Shown here: positions 45,285 to 57,105 of the stretch, piece after piece
How positions within the stretch are numbered: the first letter of the stretch is position 1
Layout of the letters: every line of letters starts with the position of its first letter
Source: Bugula neritina
Lineage: Eukaryota > Bryozoa > Gymnolaemata > Cheilostomatida > Bugulidae
DNA: 64,000 nt
Reading direction: 5' to 3'
Assembly: GCA_964035545.1 (NCBI GenBank)
Contig: OZ037770.1
Location: 2,418,001 to 2,482,000, forward strand
Program-made: the position numbers and the translations under genes
The notes under the pieces: generated by a model
What the model saw: the letters and a program-made list of their open reading frames with translations, nothing else
Told to the model about the DNA's origin: nothing
The model's database searches: none

Positions 45285-47800
45285 GATTTGAAGTAAAAAT
45301 GTGTTAATTTTACCTGCGCCATTTCACTAGAAACCATATTTAACTTTTATATAGCATTCTTAAAACTTACAGCAATAAATAAATCCATACTAATCTTTCA
45401 TATATTTATATTTTTTTAAAAGCTTACTTATTGTTTATTGTGGATGTTGACTGCTGCAGAAACCAACCATTTTCAAAATTTGAAAGGAAACAAATTTTTG
45501 GTGCAAAAGTGGCACAATATGTAATACAACTTTCCTTTAAATTGAAGGTAAGAAATGTGGCCATTTCAGCATTTATAAACTGCACATAACAGCTCATGTG
45601 TATATTTATATGGGGTGGACTTGCTATTCTGTGAGCTACAATATTAGCAGCATGGATGGCTTATTTAACTTATAAAACTAACACATAAAATATATTCAAT
45701 TGGTTAAACTAAAATTAGGTTAGCTACCTTGTAAACAATGAGAGTTTTTTTAGCAGCAGTCTTCATATTAATATGGAAGTCATCACAACTTCAAAGTATG
45801 AACTAGCCAAATACTTTTATGTTAATGAGTGCTGCAGGCCAAATTTTATAGGTTTAAACTTCAAGTAGAAATATATTTTGAAGATAGGAAAAAATGGAGA
45901 ATTTTCAAAATACAATGATTTTAAACTTAGTAACTGAACTCGAAAAAGCCAATCACTCAATGAAAAAACACCAAACAATTGACTGAAAGACTATAAAAAT
46001 ATGATGGAAAAAAATTGATTCGAATAATAATTCATATCATTTTTTTAAAATTATTACTATATTAGCTTCGCAAGATACTTACTCTTAGACATTCAAATTG
46101 AATAGCAGAATGAGAATACACATATTTGATACAACATTAACTATAAGCTTAAGTATAAGCACTAGTACTAGTAGTAGATGGCACTATCGTGACTACGTCT
46201 ACAGTACAACTAGTGAACTACAAGTTGAAGTAGTAGTACAATTAATAAAACAATAACATTCATGAGAAATATTTTAAAAATATCAAAATCTAAATGAATA
46301 TAAAAATGAGACTCAAAATAAAAACACGTGCATCTCAATCCCAATGTGAATGGCAATATCAAACTCAACGCCCACGTGTGACACTCGCACTCTCAGTCAC
46401 ACTCACTGTGATTCCCCGTCATTTTCAATTTGAACTTTAATAATTAATTCAGTATTACTTATTAAAATCAGGTAGGTCATAACTAAAATCACAGGTTGTT
46501 TTTAATATAATAATTACAAAAAAATGTAGCTTATACTAACCAGAATACAATTCACCTGATACCAATCATCTACTCGAACCACATAAACTTTAAGAGAAAA
46601 AATATGTTGAGATGCGCCCTGGCACGCACGCTGGATACTACTGAGTAGAGCGGGCTTGTTGTTTTTGTCTCAACTTCTGATAGGCTACGGTAAATGGATG
46701 CGCAACGATAATTCGTCAGGAGCTGCAGATCACATGATCACCAACTTACCATGTGGTTTTTCACCATCATACTTCATTAGCACTGGTTCAAAAAACTGCA
46801 CTTCCATAAATGTAGGCATCCCTTCTGCATGCACCACACAACATTCACAGCATCAGCTTAAAAAAGGCATTATGATGTCCATGCTGCTAAGGATTTAATT
46901 TGTCTTTTCAAAAAGTAAACCTCATGGCAGTAAAGGATAGTTGCTTTGTTTCTCACAATTTCTGATGTAAATTGTAAATATGCCAGTTGGTCCTTATTTA
47001 AATTGTCCAGCTAATATCCAAATAGTTTAGATAAGTTATAGATATAACCAGGCTTCTTTTTTAAAAGAGTTCCATTTAGTAGGTGCTGTGTGGAGAGACT
47101 TTGTGTCTATGTTAAGTGTAACCCTAGCTCAGTGGGTAACCCAGGTGTTCACTTGAACATTGTTTGAAACTTGGCACAAAAATTTATGAACATTAAACTC
47201 ACGTTTCTAAGAAGTAGCTACAGTAACTGGGGAAAGCCAAGGTGACCAAATTCAGCAAAAGAAGTTACGATCTCTTGAAACTGAAACCTATTAGGATAAT
47301 CAAAGAACTCGGGCTAAGAACATTTTTCCACCAATGCACCTAAATAGCTTAGTGTAACTCAATCAGTTGAATTCGGGTCTACCATACACGATTTATGTAC
47401 GTGAGTTAGTTAGTAAACTCTTCAGGAAAGTATTTTGTGAAAGTTGGCATTTTGCTGACGTTACTTCCTTAAATAAAAGTAAGTGCGTTGAGAAAGATTT
47501 GTTAGAGTAGGTCTTCAGTTGAATTAAGATTTGATAAAATTTTAATATGCCCTGCGTGTGAAACTGAGAGACCATCATGGTGAGGCCGACTGAATCCTCT
47601 CAGCTGGTATATTTTTGTCACGAAGAAGATATTGAGATGTTTTTATTACGTAATAGCTAACAACCCAGTTGTAATAATAACCAGCTGTATACATAGTGTC
47701 ACTATTGAAAACATCAGTAGCTATTTAAGCCAGCTGTTAGTACATGTTTACATAAGAGCATTTAAGCTATCACGTTTCAATGCAGTAACAGATTCACTGT
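45285..47800. other. Intergenic, one weak exon candidate
   Basis: AT-rich. On the minus strand 46819-46750 reads MPTFMEVQFFEPVLMKYDGE then KPH, bounded by an acceptor-like GCATGCAG and a GTAAGT donor. No neighbouring exon was found. A tRNA A-box-like GTAACCCTAGCTCAGTGGG near 47117 has no good B box. Otherwise nothing is seen. Confidence 0.35.
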
Positions 47801-48225
47801 AAAAGCCTTAACTCTTCAATCCTTTGAATAGATTTTATGGTTCTAGTTCAAATTCTTGCTAAAACATAACTTCTCTCACTGCATATATCTAGAACACAGG
47901 CTTTGTTCACTACAGCAGGGGTCTACCATTGCTTTCAATAGTACAAGGTAGTTTTGTGTCATTTTCAAAGTATTTGCTTTTCAACTTCTTTATGATGAAA
48001 TAGTACTTTATAAGTTTATGACATTATTACAACACTTAGCCCTCAGCATTTCACATTAGCCTTGAACTCTATATAATTTCAGTTCAGTGTGAAAGAATGG
48101 GGATTTTAAGTCTATGAAAGTTAATATGAAAACTTGAGTTCCATAAATACATTCTAATTTTAATTTTGGTGATTCTTTCTTTGTAAAAGCTTGTTTTAAA
48201 CAATAAAGTTTTATAAAGTGTTTTG

Positions 48226-48932
48226 GGTGAAGTAGGTGCAATAATGGAGAAATTGAGAAAAGCCTGTGTTCTAGATTTGAAATGTAGAGTAAGAAGTTAG
48301 GTTACCAACCAGTGCTCTAAACCAAAATTTAAGAGCTAAATTTAAGAACTTCGGCTACCTAAATTTCTCCATTACTGCTCCTAATCAACGTATTGGATTG
48401 AAAGAAGACGTTAGAAACTTAGGCTGTACACTACAGTTGCAAGCTCCAGTCTAACTCATTGCGTGTTTCACTGCTTTTTTCAATCGCGCTAATGGATTTC
48501 CCTTTCATATTCTGAAACATTAAAATATCTGCAAACCACAACCAGAAATTCACACAGATAATACCAGCAGCTATGTGAAATAGAACACAGTTCAAGTTGT
48601 GTAAATAGCAGAGACCTGTATGAGAATGAGAATGGAAGCGGAATCAGTTACTATGATACCCTACCAAGTGTCATGGTATTTCACTTAGCAATGAATTTAA
48701 TAGTGGACAGTGGTAGTTGAAGAAAGCAATATTTCTCTGCTTTGTCCTCTTCAGGTAGCAGGAGCAGTAGTGGAGAAATTGAGATTGCCGAAGTTCTTTA
48801 ATTTTCGCATTAAGTTTTTGTTTGGGGTGTGGGTTGAAACTCTCATGAGAACATAACTTCTATTGCTACATTTTTAATCTAGATCAGCAGAGGTTTTTCT
48901 CAATATCTCCATTACTACACCTACTTCCTAAT
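48226..48932. repeat. Nested imperfect inverted repeat
   Basis: The outer arms 48226-48285 and 48881-48932 are inverted copies (GAAGTAGGTGCAATAATGG against its complement). Inner arms near 48330-48385 and 48756-48810 are also inverted (CTCCATTACTGCTCC). A looser relative of the right outer arm lies at 47855-47910. Probably a decayed foldback or TIR element. Confidence 0.6.
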
Positions 48933-49850
48933 ACCTATGCCATCTTTGCCTGTCACTGAGTGCTAATATTTCTTAACTTTGTCAACTTCTCACAAAAACT
49001 GTTCCATTGACTTTCAATATATTATTTTAACATTCTAATCTGGCTATACAATTACATATAAAAATAAAAATATAGGCCTGGTTATGGCAAAAGGAAACCC
49101 ATGGGAACACCTGCTTTCCTGTTACAAATGTCTGTGAGTAAGTTTGGCTATTGGCAGCATTTGCAGGTTCAATAGCTAGGTCAAAGGGCTGTTGTGCAAG
49201 TTCAGCAAAGGCCTTCATGCTTTACACTCCACAGTCTTATGGAGAGCAAAATTTGCTAAACTACAATATGACTAATTCTCCCTGCAAGATAGATGTGGTG
49301 TATAAACATAATATAATAAATATAATGTAAATAATAAATAATACAAATAACTACAAACAAATAATTTTTTTTATTATAATTTAATATAACAGCACTAACA
49401 AAAATTACTATAAAGATGTTACAAGATAACATAAATAAATATAATTTAATTATACTAGAAAATATTATTAACAGAATCACCATGTTGGAAAAAGCTGCTA
49501 TTAATAGCCAGGCTTTAACAGTTAGAACCAAAGTTCAATCGATTAAATATAAAAGTTTACAAACAAACAAATTTCCAAAAACATTTATGAAAAGTTTTGA
49601 GTGAACTTTATTTTGTATTCAAAATAAGCAGAAAATAAATATATAAATGTAAAATTTGTGAGTCCACGGTTATTAAATATATAATTCCCATATTTTCACC
49701 TTTGCTGTTTATTATTGCTTAACATGCATGCATATCATAGCAACAGATTTTATTGCAAGTCTTGCTTTTACTTATAACAAAGTTTCGCATCATTAGCATA
49801 GTTTAAAATATCACATAATATGACAGAAATAATGTACCACATAATGTCAT
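48933..49850. other. Intergenic, nothing recognised
   Basis: AT-rich sequence without convincing coding, RNA or repeat structure. Confidence 0.4.
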
Positions 49851-50110
49851 ACATCTTATAATATTATAATATTATGATATGTTGCATATTATAGCATAAT
49901 ATAATATACATATACTTTAATATATATTATAGTTTATGACATATTATATAGTACATATTATATATTATATAGTCATATTATTTAGTCATATCATATTGTA
50001 TATTATATAGTCATAGACATATTATATAGTCATAATAATATAATATTATATATGTGATAATATAATATAATATTATATAATAATAATATATAATATAATA
50101 TAATGTGTAT
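49850..50110. repeat. AT-rich microsatellite-like tract
   Basis: Mixed ATATT, TATAG and ATAAT tandem units over about 260 bp. A related tract lies at 50526-50600. Confidence 0.85.
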
Positions 50111-50626
50111 ATATATGACACGGTGAATTGGTAGTAAGCTAAAGAAAGACTACAAAAACTATACTATCTTAGATAGGTCTAAACTACGAAACATAATATA
50201 ATTTAGTGAATTGAAATTATTTTCCATAATATTTAGTATTGGAATGGACCTTTTCATATTATGTAATACATGACAACAATGCTGCTCAAAACACTGCTAT
50301 GAGATGTAGCTTTTAGGTCTTTATAAGTAATTGTGAAATAGAATAAAGAAATATATACAAGTATATTATTATATTATTTATTCTTTTCGAGTTTGTTTTG
50401 AAGTTGTCCGCTCAATGAATATATCAAATTTTTGAGCTTTATAGAAAATATAATGGAAAGAACCTAATAACAGTTAACTGGAATGTAGTGTGATGATATG
50501 TGGGGACAAGATGGTTGCAGGTTTATTAGAAATATTATATTAATATTATATAATATTATAATAATATTATATAATATTATAATAATATTATATAATGAAA
50601 GCTATGGACTCTACTTGACGTTATCT

Positions 50627-50882
50627 AATGAGTAGGTATTATTAGGTACAACTGCAATAAGGATAACATAAAGATTAACAACTTAAAATCAACTATATAA
50701 ATGAACACTTTATTATGTATGGATGGTGACTGTGACATATAGAATAAGGCAATATTGCCTTATTCTATATGTCACAGTCACCATCCATACATAATGAAGT
50801 GTTTATTTATATAGTTGATTTCAAGTTGTTAATCTTTATGTTATCCTTATATTACAGTTGTACCTAATAATACCTACTCATT
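50627..50882. repeat. Nearly perfect 256-bp palindrome
   Basis: Left arm 50627-50753 and right arm 50754-50882 are inverted copies with only a few mismatches or indels. The centre is GGCAATATTGCC with no spacer. On either strand it would fold into a hairpin of about 127 bp. No ORF. It could be a foldback MITE or the product of a recent inverted duplication. Confidence 0.9.
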
Positions 50883-51288
50883 AAAAAGTAAAAATATATA
50901 TTTTTACTGAAATATATTTTCTTAATTATGCATCTACATACTCAAATATAAAGTATACTGAAACATAACTTCTAGTTAACATAATATTATACTGTTAATA
51001 TTATAGCTGCAGTTCCAAGTCTATAATACTTAAAATGATGGCCTTAAAATGCAAAATCTTTTCATAAAAATGTGCATTATATACATGAGCTTTTAATACT
51101 TGAAAAATAACTGGCATGCTTGCAATAAACAAATATTTAAAATTGTTTAAAAATTGCTAAAACTTTTCAAAAAGTTTCACTAAATACTTTAAATAATACA
51201 AATATAAAACAGGATAAAGTTGTGAGCATAAGTTCACAAAAAAAACTTTGAAAAAGTTTCACTCGATATTTACTTTCAAAAAACAAAA
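50883..51288. other. Upstream region of paralogue 2
   Basis: AT-rich 5' flank; no TATA box could be singled out among many AT runs. Confidence 0.4.
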
Positions 51289-52233
51289 ATGGCAGCTGGC
51301 GGGTACAGCGTTTCGGAAGAGCGATACTTGAAAAGATACAAAAACATGCGAGAAGCAAGAATATCATTTATGAACCAGAATTGCCCAGAGAACCACACTT
51401 TCATGTGTGAACTCTACACGGAGGATACCAGAGCCCCGTACAATGCAGAGGTCTTTGATATTTCTCACAGAGACCAGGCTATAAGTTCCCATGATGCGAT
51501 GTGTACCTCTGAAGGCACAGTAAACGTGATTTTCGTAGCCCAAACAGAGAACACGTCAACCATGAGTCAGATGACGCTCTTGGTTGGAGAAGGGAGAATG
51601 TGTGGCCCCGGGGGCTACATCTGCAGCAACAACAGCATGTACGACTACATAGATTCCAACCGGCGGACATTTGTTGAAAGGCACTGCATAAATCCTTCGG
51701 CTTTCTCGGTGAAAATAACACAAGTAGCCGACACTTTTCCTTCCTGCACAAGAGATCTTGGGATGATACAACTGGTCAAAGGCCGTTGCGCGAGACCTGA
51801 AGTGGTAGTAGAATTCTGCACCAATACGGACAATATTGTGAAAGCCTTGGTTCTTACATATACCGTGAAGTTAGCCTATCTAGAGTATAAGCTCCATGAG
51901 CTGACAACTCCCGCCTCCACCCAGAATGTTCCGGCTCTCACGTCTCAGTTCCAGTCTCTGTCTGTAGACGTACCGTCGGATTTCAACGCCTACCGACAAG
52001 TCATCCGACCGGAAGCGAGGCGCCCGCCTGTCTGCCCGAGCCGGTGCCCCACAGGAAGTGCTGCTCCCAGTGGACCTTGCGACCTGAGACTCAACACACA
52101 GCAGGAAGCTGCTGCCTACTCCAGAGGTTACGACACTGGATACGTGGAGGGCTATGAGGCAGCGTCTGGTGGTGCTGTTGGGGGAATACCTGAGGATGAA
52201 TGTCCGCCTTCTGCCTTTCGTAGATGTAACTAA
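51289..52233 (+). CDS. Intronless novel family protein, paralogue 2
   Basis: 314 residues, starting MAAGGYSVSEER. Function not recognised. It shares all blocks listed for the 24541 gene: KRYKNMREARISFMN, CELYTED, EVFDISHRDQAI, GPGGYI, IYDY-type MYDYI, RHCINPSAF, LGMIQLVK, PEVVVEFCTNTDNIVK and the hydrophobic VLTYTVKLAYLEYKL. Next comes LTSQFQSLSVD, a Pro/Cys/Arg-rich linker, and a tail with AYSRGYDTGYVEGYEA (Gly-Tyr repeat), an acidic EDECP and PSAFRRCN at the end. It has no introns, no signal peptide and many cysteines (a reducing cytosolic or nuclear site is possible). A tandem neighbour of the same family starts 721 bp downstream on the same strand. A polyadenylation signal lies at about 52326. 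Confidence 0.88.
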   Translation: MAAGGYSVSEERYLKRYKNMREARISFMNQNCPENHTFMCELYTEDTRAPYNAEVFDISHRDQAISSHDAMCTSEGTVNVIFVAQTENTSTMSQMTLLVGEGRMCGPGGYICSNNSMYDYIDSNRRTFVERHCINPSAFSVKITQVADTFPSCTRDLGMIQLVKGRCARPEVVVEFCTNTDNIVKALVLTYTVKLAYLEYKLHELTTPASTQNVPALTSQFQSLSVDVPSDFNAYRQVIRPEARRPPVCPSRCPTGSAAPSGPCDLRLNTQQEAAAYSRGYDTGYVEGYEAASGGAVGGIPEDECPPSAFRRCN

Positions 52234-52954
52234 GATATAGCAACAATAGATGTTTAAATCTGACAAATTTCTTCATAAAATCGACAAACAGTTTAAATTA
52301 CATGTTTAAGCTTTATTTCGTATAAAATAAAACCAGGAAACTACAAATTAGTTTCGAAACAATAGAAATTTTAATATTGTATTTATTATTAAATTTTGTG
52401 CTAGTTGATACTACTGAAAAGCAAGTCCTAATTTTTAAATGTGATAGTTTATTATAAAGACTTTTATTGTTTTAACTATTAACAAACGCAGGATAAAAAG
52501 AAAAGGCAACTCTCCAACACTTAAAGCAACTGCATATGAAATACAATAAGAGTAATTCATTTCATTTTCTGCCTAAAACTAAACTATAAACTCAGACTAT
52601 ATATTCTGCGCTCAATTCTTTTGTTATAACGAATTGTAGACTGTAGAAAGAGCGTTGATGAGTCATAATATTTTGTTGCTTTGCAGAATCTATGCTGATG
52701 ACAAATAATTTTAAAACGTCATGCATGCAGTTGATTGGTTGAATTCAACTGCATGAACTTTTAGTGGTCACAAATTGATTAGCCAACAAATTTGTTAATT
52801 AGTCAACTTTAAAAATGTCAAAAATTTTTGAACAGATCAAAAAGGAATGTTAAAAATTTATTAAATCATATAAGAAAAAAACCAGAAAAAGTTCACAGTT
52901 CAAAAGGAAATTAAAAAAAATTGAGCAAAATAATCCCTTTAAAACAAAACAAAT
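52234..52954. other. Spacer between tandem paralogues
   Basis: Holds the 3' UTR of paralogue 2 and the promoter of paralogue 3. No other structure seen. Confidence 0.4.
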
Positions 52955-54055
52955 ATGGCGGCTAGCGGGTATAGCAGCACAGAAGAGGAACCTTTGAAAA
53001 GATACAAAAAAATGCGGGAAGCAAGAATTATGTTTATGAATGAAGATTGCAGAGGGAATCAGCATTACATTTGCCAGCTGTACAGCGAGGACAAGAAGGC
53101 AGCTTACGACGCGGAGACATATGAAATCTCTCACAAGGATCAAGCTATAAGCGCCAAGGACACGACATCAAATCTCGAGCATACGTCAAACGTGATCTTC
53201 GTGGCTCAAACTGAGCACACATCCACGATGAACCAATTAAAACTTATAGTCGGGGAAACCAGGTTGGCTGGTCCAGGAGGTCAGATTTGCAGCAACAACT
53301 CTATATACGACTACATGAAACCCGGTCGCAGAACCATAGTAGAAAAACACTGCACTAATCCGTCCGCCTACACCATTAAAACAAAAATAGTCACACCTCG
53401 TTGCCTAAACGTATGCGAGCTGGGAATGATCCAGTTTGTAAAAGGAGATGATTGCACTCAGGTCTCGACACCAGAAGTTCGAGTGGATCTCTGTGGCGAT
53501 ACAGACAACATTGTGAAGGCTTTACTCCTCACCTTAGCCATAAAGCTAGCTTACCTCGAGTATAAACTGCACGAGATTGTAACTCCTGACCAAAGCCGTA
53601 ATATTTCTAATCTCACAACTCATTTCCAATCTCTCTCTATGGACACTGGATCAGATAGAAATCTGAAACAAACTGTTCTCAAGCCAATAGCTAAGTATCC
53701 CACTGAGCATGCTCCATGTGATCAGGGAACAGGAAGCTCCGCTCCGACAGGGCCCTGTAGTCTGAGACTTGACACACCGGAAGAGGTTGTTGCTTATTCC
53801 AAAGGCTATGATGACGGATACGCAACAGGATGCACCCACAAACAACGCTCAGCGAATGAAATGCCATGTGCACCAACTCCAGCTGCCGAGCCTTGTGACG
53901 GAGCTCAGAAACGGACTCTTTCTGCCCCGACACCTGGAGTTTCTGGTGAGTTGCCTGAAAAATCGAGGAGGTTGGCTGGCTGGAAACGAGGTTGGCACTC
54001 AGACATCCCGTCTGATGATGATTGTCAGCCGTCTGCTTTTAGTAAATGTAAATAG
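52955..54055 (+). CDS. Intronless novel family protein, paralogue 3
   Basis: 366 residues, starting MAASGYSSTEEE. It is the longest of the three because of an insertion of about 50 residues before the C-terminus, rich in Pro, Ala and Arg/Lys (KRTLSAPTPGVSGELPEKSR). Conserved blocks are KRYKKMREARIMFMN, CQLYSED, YEISHKDQAI, GPGGQICSNNSIYDYM, EKHCTNPSAYTIKT, LGMIQFVKG, PEVRVDLCGDTDNIVK and ALLLTLAIKLAYLEYKL. The Gly-Tyr motif AYSKGYDDGYATG and the acidic DDDCQPSAFSKCK tail follow. No introns. The insertion looks like a disordered, possibly phosphorylated linker. Polyadenylation signal near 54176. Function unknown; see paralogue 1 for the tentative fold. Confidence 0.88.
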   Translation: MAASGYSSTEEEPLKRYKKMREARIMFMNEDCRGNQHYICQLYSEDKKAAYDAETYEISHKDQAISAKDTTSNLEHTSNVIFVAQTEHTSTMNQLKLIVGETRLAGPGGQICSNNSIYDYMKPGRRTIVEKHCTNPSAYTIKTKIVTPRCLNVCELGMIQFVKGDDCTQVSTPEVRVDLCGDTDNIVKALLLTLAIKLAYLEYKLHEIVTPDQSRNISNLTTHFQSLSMDTGSDRNLKQTVLKPIAKYPTEHAPCDQGTGSSAPTGPCSLRLDTPEEVVAYSKGYDDGYATGCTHKQRSANEMPCAPTPAAEPCDGAQKRTLSAPTPGVSGELPEKSRRLAGWKRGWHSDIPSDDDCQPSAFSKCK

Positions 54056-56005
54056 TCAGCACTGGTCCATTAACATGAAAAGATGCAACAGATCAACCAA
54101 TTACTTGATGCTTTGATTTGATATTGTCATAAAATTAAACATTATATTTTACTGCAAATCATTTATTCAAAGTGAAAATAAAAATTGAAAAACTATACAA
54201 TTTGAGTTTGAGTGCCTTTAGCAACATTTGAGAATTGTGCATAGGCATTTAGAGCTGTCAATATTTATCACTTACCACTAACTATTATATAAATAAAATG
54301 ATTATTTACAATTTGACAAAAATATGGTAATTGTCTTCTCGAAATGTGCGGTTGCTCAAACTACAATTCTTCACATCAAATGTTATTTGTGTGTATCGCT
54401 CTTTTATACAGGTATATATACATATATTGTCAACTTTTAACTTAATGTTAAGATGTTATTAATAATGCGGCGGACATTAAGTTAGGGCTGAACTGCTGGA
54501 TATGCAGACCAGAGGAGCTTAAGCTATTTTGACTTTTCATGATATCATAACACAAGTCAAACCCTTGACCCTGTAGACCTGTATTATAATAAAGTATACT
54601 TTGATATGATATAATAATATATAATATAATATAATATAATGCAATATTATGTAATATAACATAACATAATATAATATGAGATATAATGTAATATAACATA
54701 ATACAATATGATATAATATATAATTGTAGTATATAATTTTACAATGTAGTATAATATCATGATATAATTTAATACAAAGTAAGATAATACAATCATGTAT
54801 AATATAATAATATATCTAATTACAGTATTGTATACTTTAATACATTGTATTGTATTATATTACATTATAATAAAACAATTACAATAATATAGCATAAATA
54901 ATTATATATAATATGGTATAATATAATGTTATCTAATAATTATAATATATCATACTATATAGTATAATATGATACAATGTAATATATAATATTATACAAT
55001 GTGCTGTAATGTAATGTTTAATTACAATATTATATAATATAATATAACAAAATGCAATATTATAATAATTAGCACAGTATAATATAAGATAGTACAAGAG
55101 GGCATAAAGATTGTTGCTATTTAGCTAGAAAGTCAAAGTATAATTTGAAAAGCTAATTGGAAGATATGAGTATAAAATATCAGCTAGTATAAAATAGCTA
55201 TATCAGCTTTAGTATTCTAGAATATATTATTTGAGTAGACAATTACCATTCTATTTGAAAATATTATCTTTCAATAATAATAGTGATACTTTCAAATTAT
55301 AATTAATCTTTGAATCAAATTTATTTTTACCAAGTTTGAAGCTTATATAATGTGTAATGTGTACGACATTGCATTATGCAGTCATGTAAGCTGTTTTGTA
55401 AATACTATAATTGTGCTGTTTTCCCTCATAGCCTTTATCTTTGTGGCTTTGCAAACAACCCAGTGTAGTCAATGTAATAGACACACTAAATGAATCTTTA
55501 TAAAGCTATTGTTTCATATTTTCAGTCTTGAAGATGTGTTTGCAGTGACTAGTTGTGTTTCCTAAATAAATAAAGATATTATATCATTGGACTTTACATG
55601 ACTCATATATATTATGCTTCAATTTTAATAAATATTTTGCTTCAGTATTTGATTAATATTTATAAGAAATTGGACATTGGTGATGGATTACAGTTATCAG
55701 AATATTAATTATATCTTCTGATGAGTCATGTACTAGAAATTTCCTTGTAAGAGTATTATAATTACTATATGTTGAACTTAACCACAAGGTAGAGTATTAT
55801 TATATATTGAACTTAACCGCAAGAGAAAGCTGTACTCCAAACCACACTTGACTATTTATGTATGCTAAAAAGAGAGCCATGAATTTGCAATGTCAAAATT
55901 ATATGTGAGAAGTGAAATTAGATTCAGCCTTTGTTACTAATTTTAGAGCTTTGATTGACTAGCCGTCATTAACTTGTTTGTAACTTTTGCAAATTTACAT
56001 TTCAA

Positions 56006-56042
56006 GGGGGAAGGGGGGGGGGGGAGGAAGGGGAAGGGGGGG
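56006..56042 (+). repeat. Poly-G tract with G-quadruplex potential
   Basis: 37 nt almost entirely G with a few A, including a run of 13 G. Intergenic. Confidence 0.85.
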
Positions 56043-56698
56043 TCTATAACAGTTATGAGATTGAATACGTTTAGTAATGCTTTTACATTTTTTCTCCTCA
56101 TAAGCTTTATTGCTTATAATAAATCAACTGATGCTTAAAATCCAAAACTAAAATCCACTAATTTGAGCTATAGAATAGCTTTTATTAAATTTTCATTTAA
56201 TATTGGTAACAAAAATTTGTTTCTAGCCTATATTATGTCTATTTACATTACATTTATTCCCATGTTGAAGCACACACATATTTTGTTTTTTTTTATTGTA
56301 ACTTAATACAATATGATATTTCAACTTGTTATAAGTTCATAGCGCAGTATTAATATTACGCTAATTAATATAGTAATATGAGTTTTTTTGGAAAACTTTT
56401 ATTGTGACTCCTGTTCAAAAATATCATTTTCTTTCTAATATTTGTAAAGCCATGTGCATGAAGTGAATTAGCAGAAAATGTTTTTGGAGTTAAGGCAGCA
56501 CGGGTTACTAATCTATGATGCCAGTTAGCACAATTCATCAAGCAACTATTTGTAGCATTGTATAAAAATGACTCGTGCTAAAAAAGTAGCGCTTGGTGAA
56601 TCAAAACCTGTAATTTTATAAAGCTTTTGTTTAAACTAAATTCGAATGATTCACTCTCGCTATAACTTTCCCTTAAACCCTGTTTAATCATTGGTTCC

Positions 56699-56766
56699 TG
56701 TAGCGCAACTTCTAGCTCAGCTGTGTGCAAGTGGGAGGTCTCGGGTTCAATTCCCGGTGAAGACAA
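56699..56766 (+). mobile_element. tRNA-like fragment or SINE head
   Basis: A-box-like CTAGCTCAGCTGTG and a strong B box with paired T-arm (TCGGGTTCAATTCCCGG), followed by a T8 run that could stop Pol III. The acceptor stem does not pair, so it is not a functional tRNA; a tRNA pseudogene or SINE head is likelier. Confidence 0.5.
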
Positions 56767-57105
56767 TTTTTTTTATATTCTCATCTACACAGTATGACAC
56801 TTTTACATTCCAGTAGTTGTTGTTCCAGGTTATGCCAGGGCTGAGTCACCGTGCTATGTGATTCACACTTCAACTTGTGGTCGTATTTTAGGTACGCTGA
56901 ATAAATTATCACTTTGTTTATTCACATTTTTAAATAATTAAGTTAGAGTTGGAATGACAGTGCCTGGTAGAGATGTATTATGTAACTTATACCTGCATAA
57001 GTCCTTAGAGATTCACACAAACAAGTCACTTTCACAGACTTAGTGGCTGATCCAAGCAAGAAGTTTATATAACCAGTGGTACAGCACCTCTAACATCTAT
57101 CAATT

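Larger units (their letters stand above)
54056..57105. other. Intergenic with AT microsatellites
   Basis: 54590-55080 is a long tract of TAATA/TATAA units. A short repeated phrase (ATATTGAACTTAACC) occurs at 55770 and 55806. No gene is seen until the receptor gene; TTTATATAACC at about 57063-57073 is a plausible TATA box about 35-40 bp before its start codon, so the 5' UTR would be very short. Confidence 0.5.

Noticed and set aside
47110-47175. tRNA gene suggested by CTAGCTCAGTGGGTAACCC
   Set aside because: Only the A-box half is present; no T arm.
56699-56766. Functional tRNA gene
   Set aside because: B box and T arm are good but the acceptor arms do not pair and the D/anticodon region is irregular.
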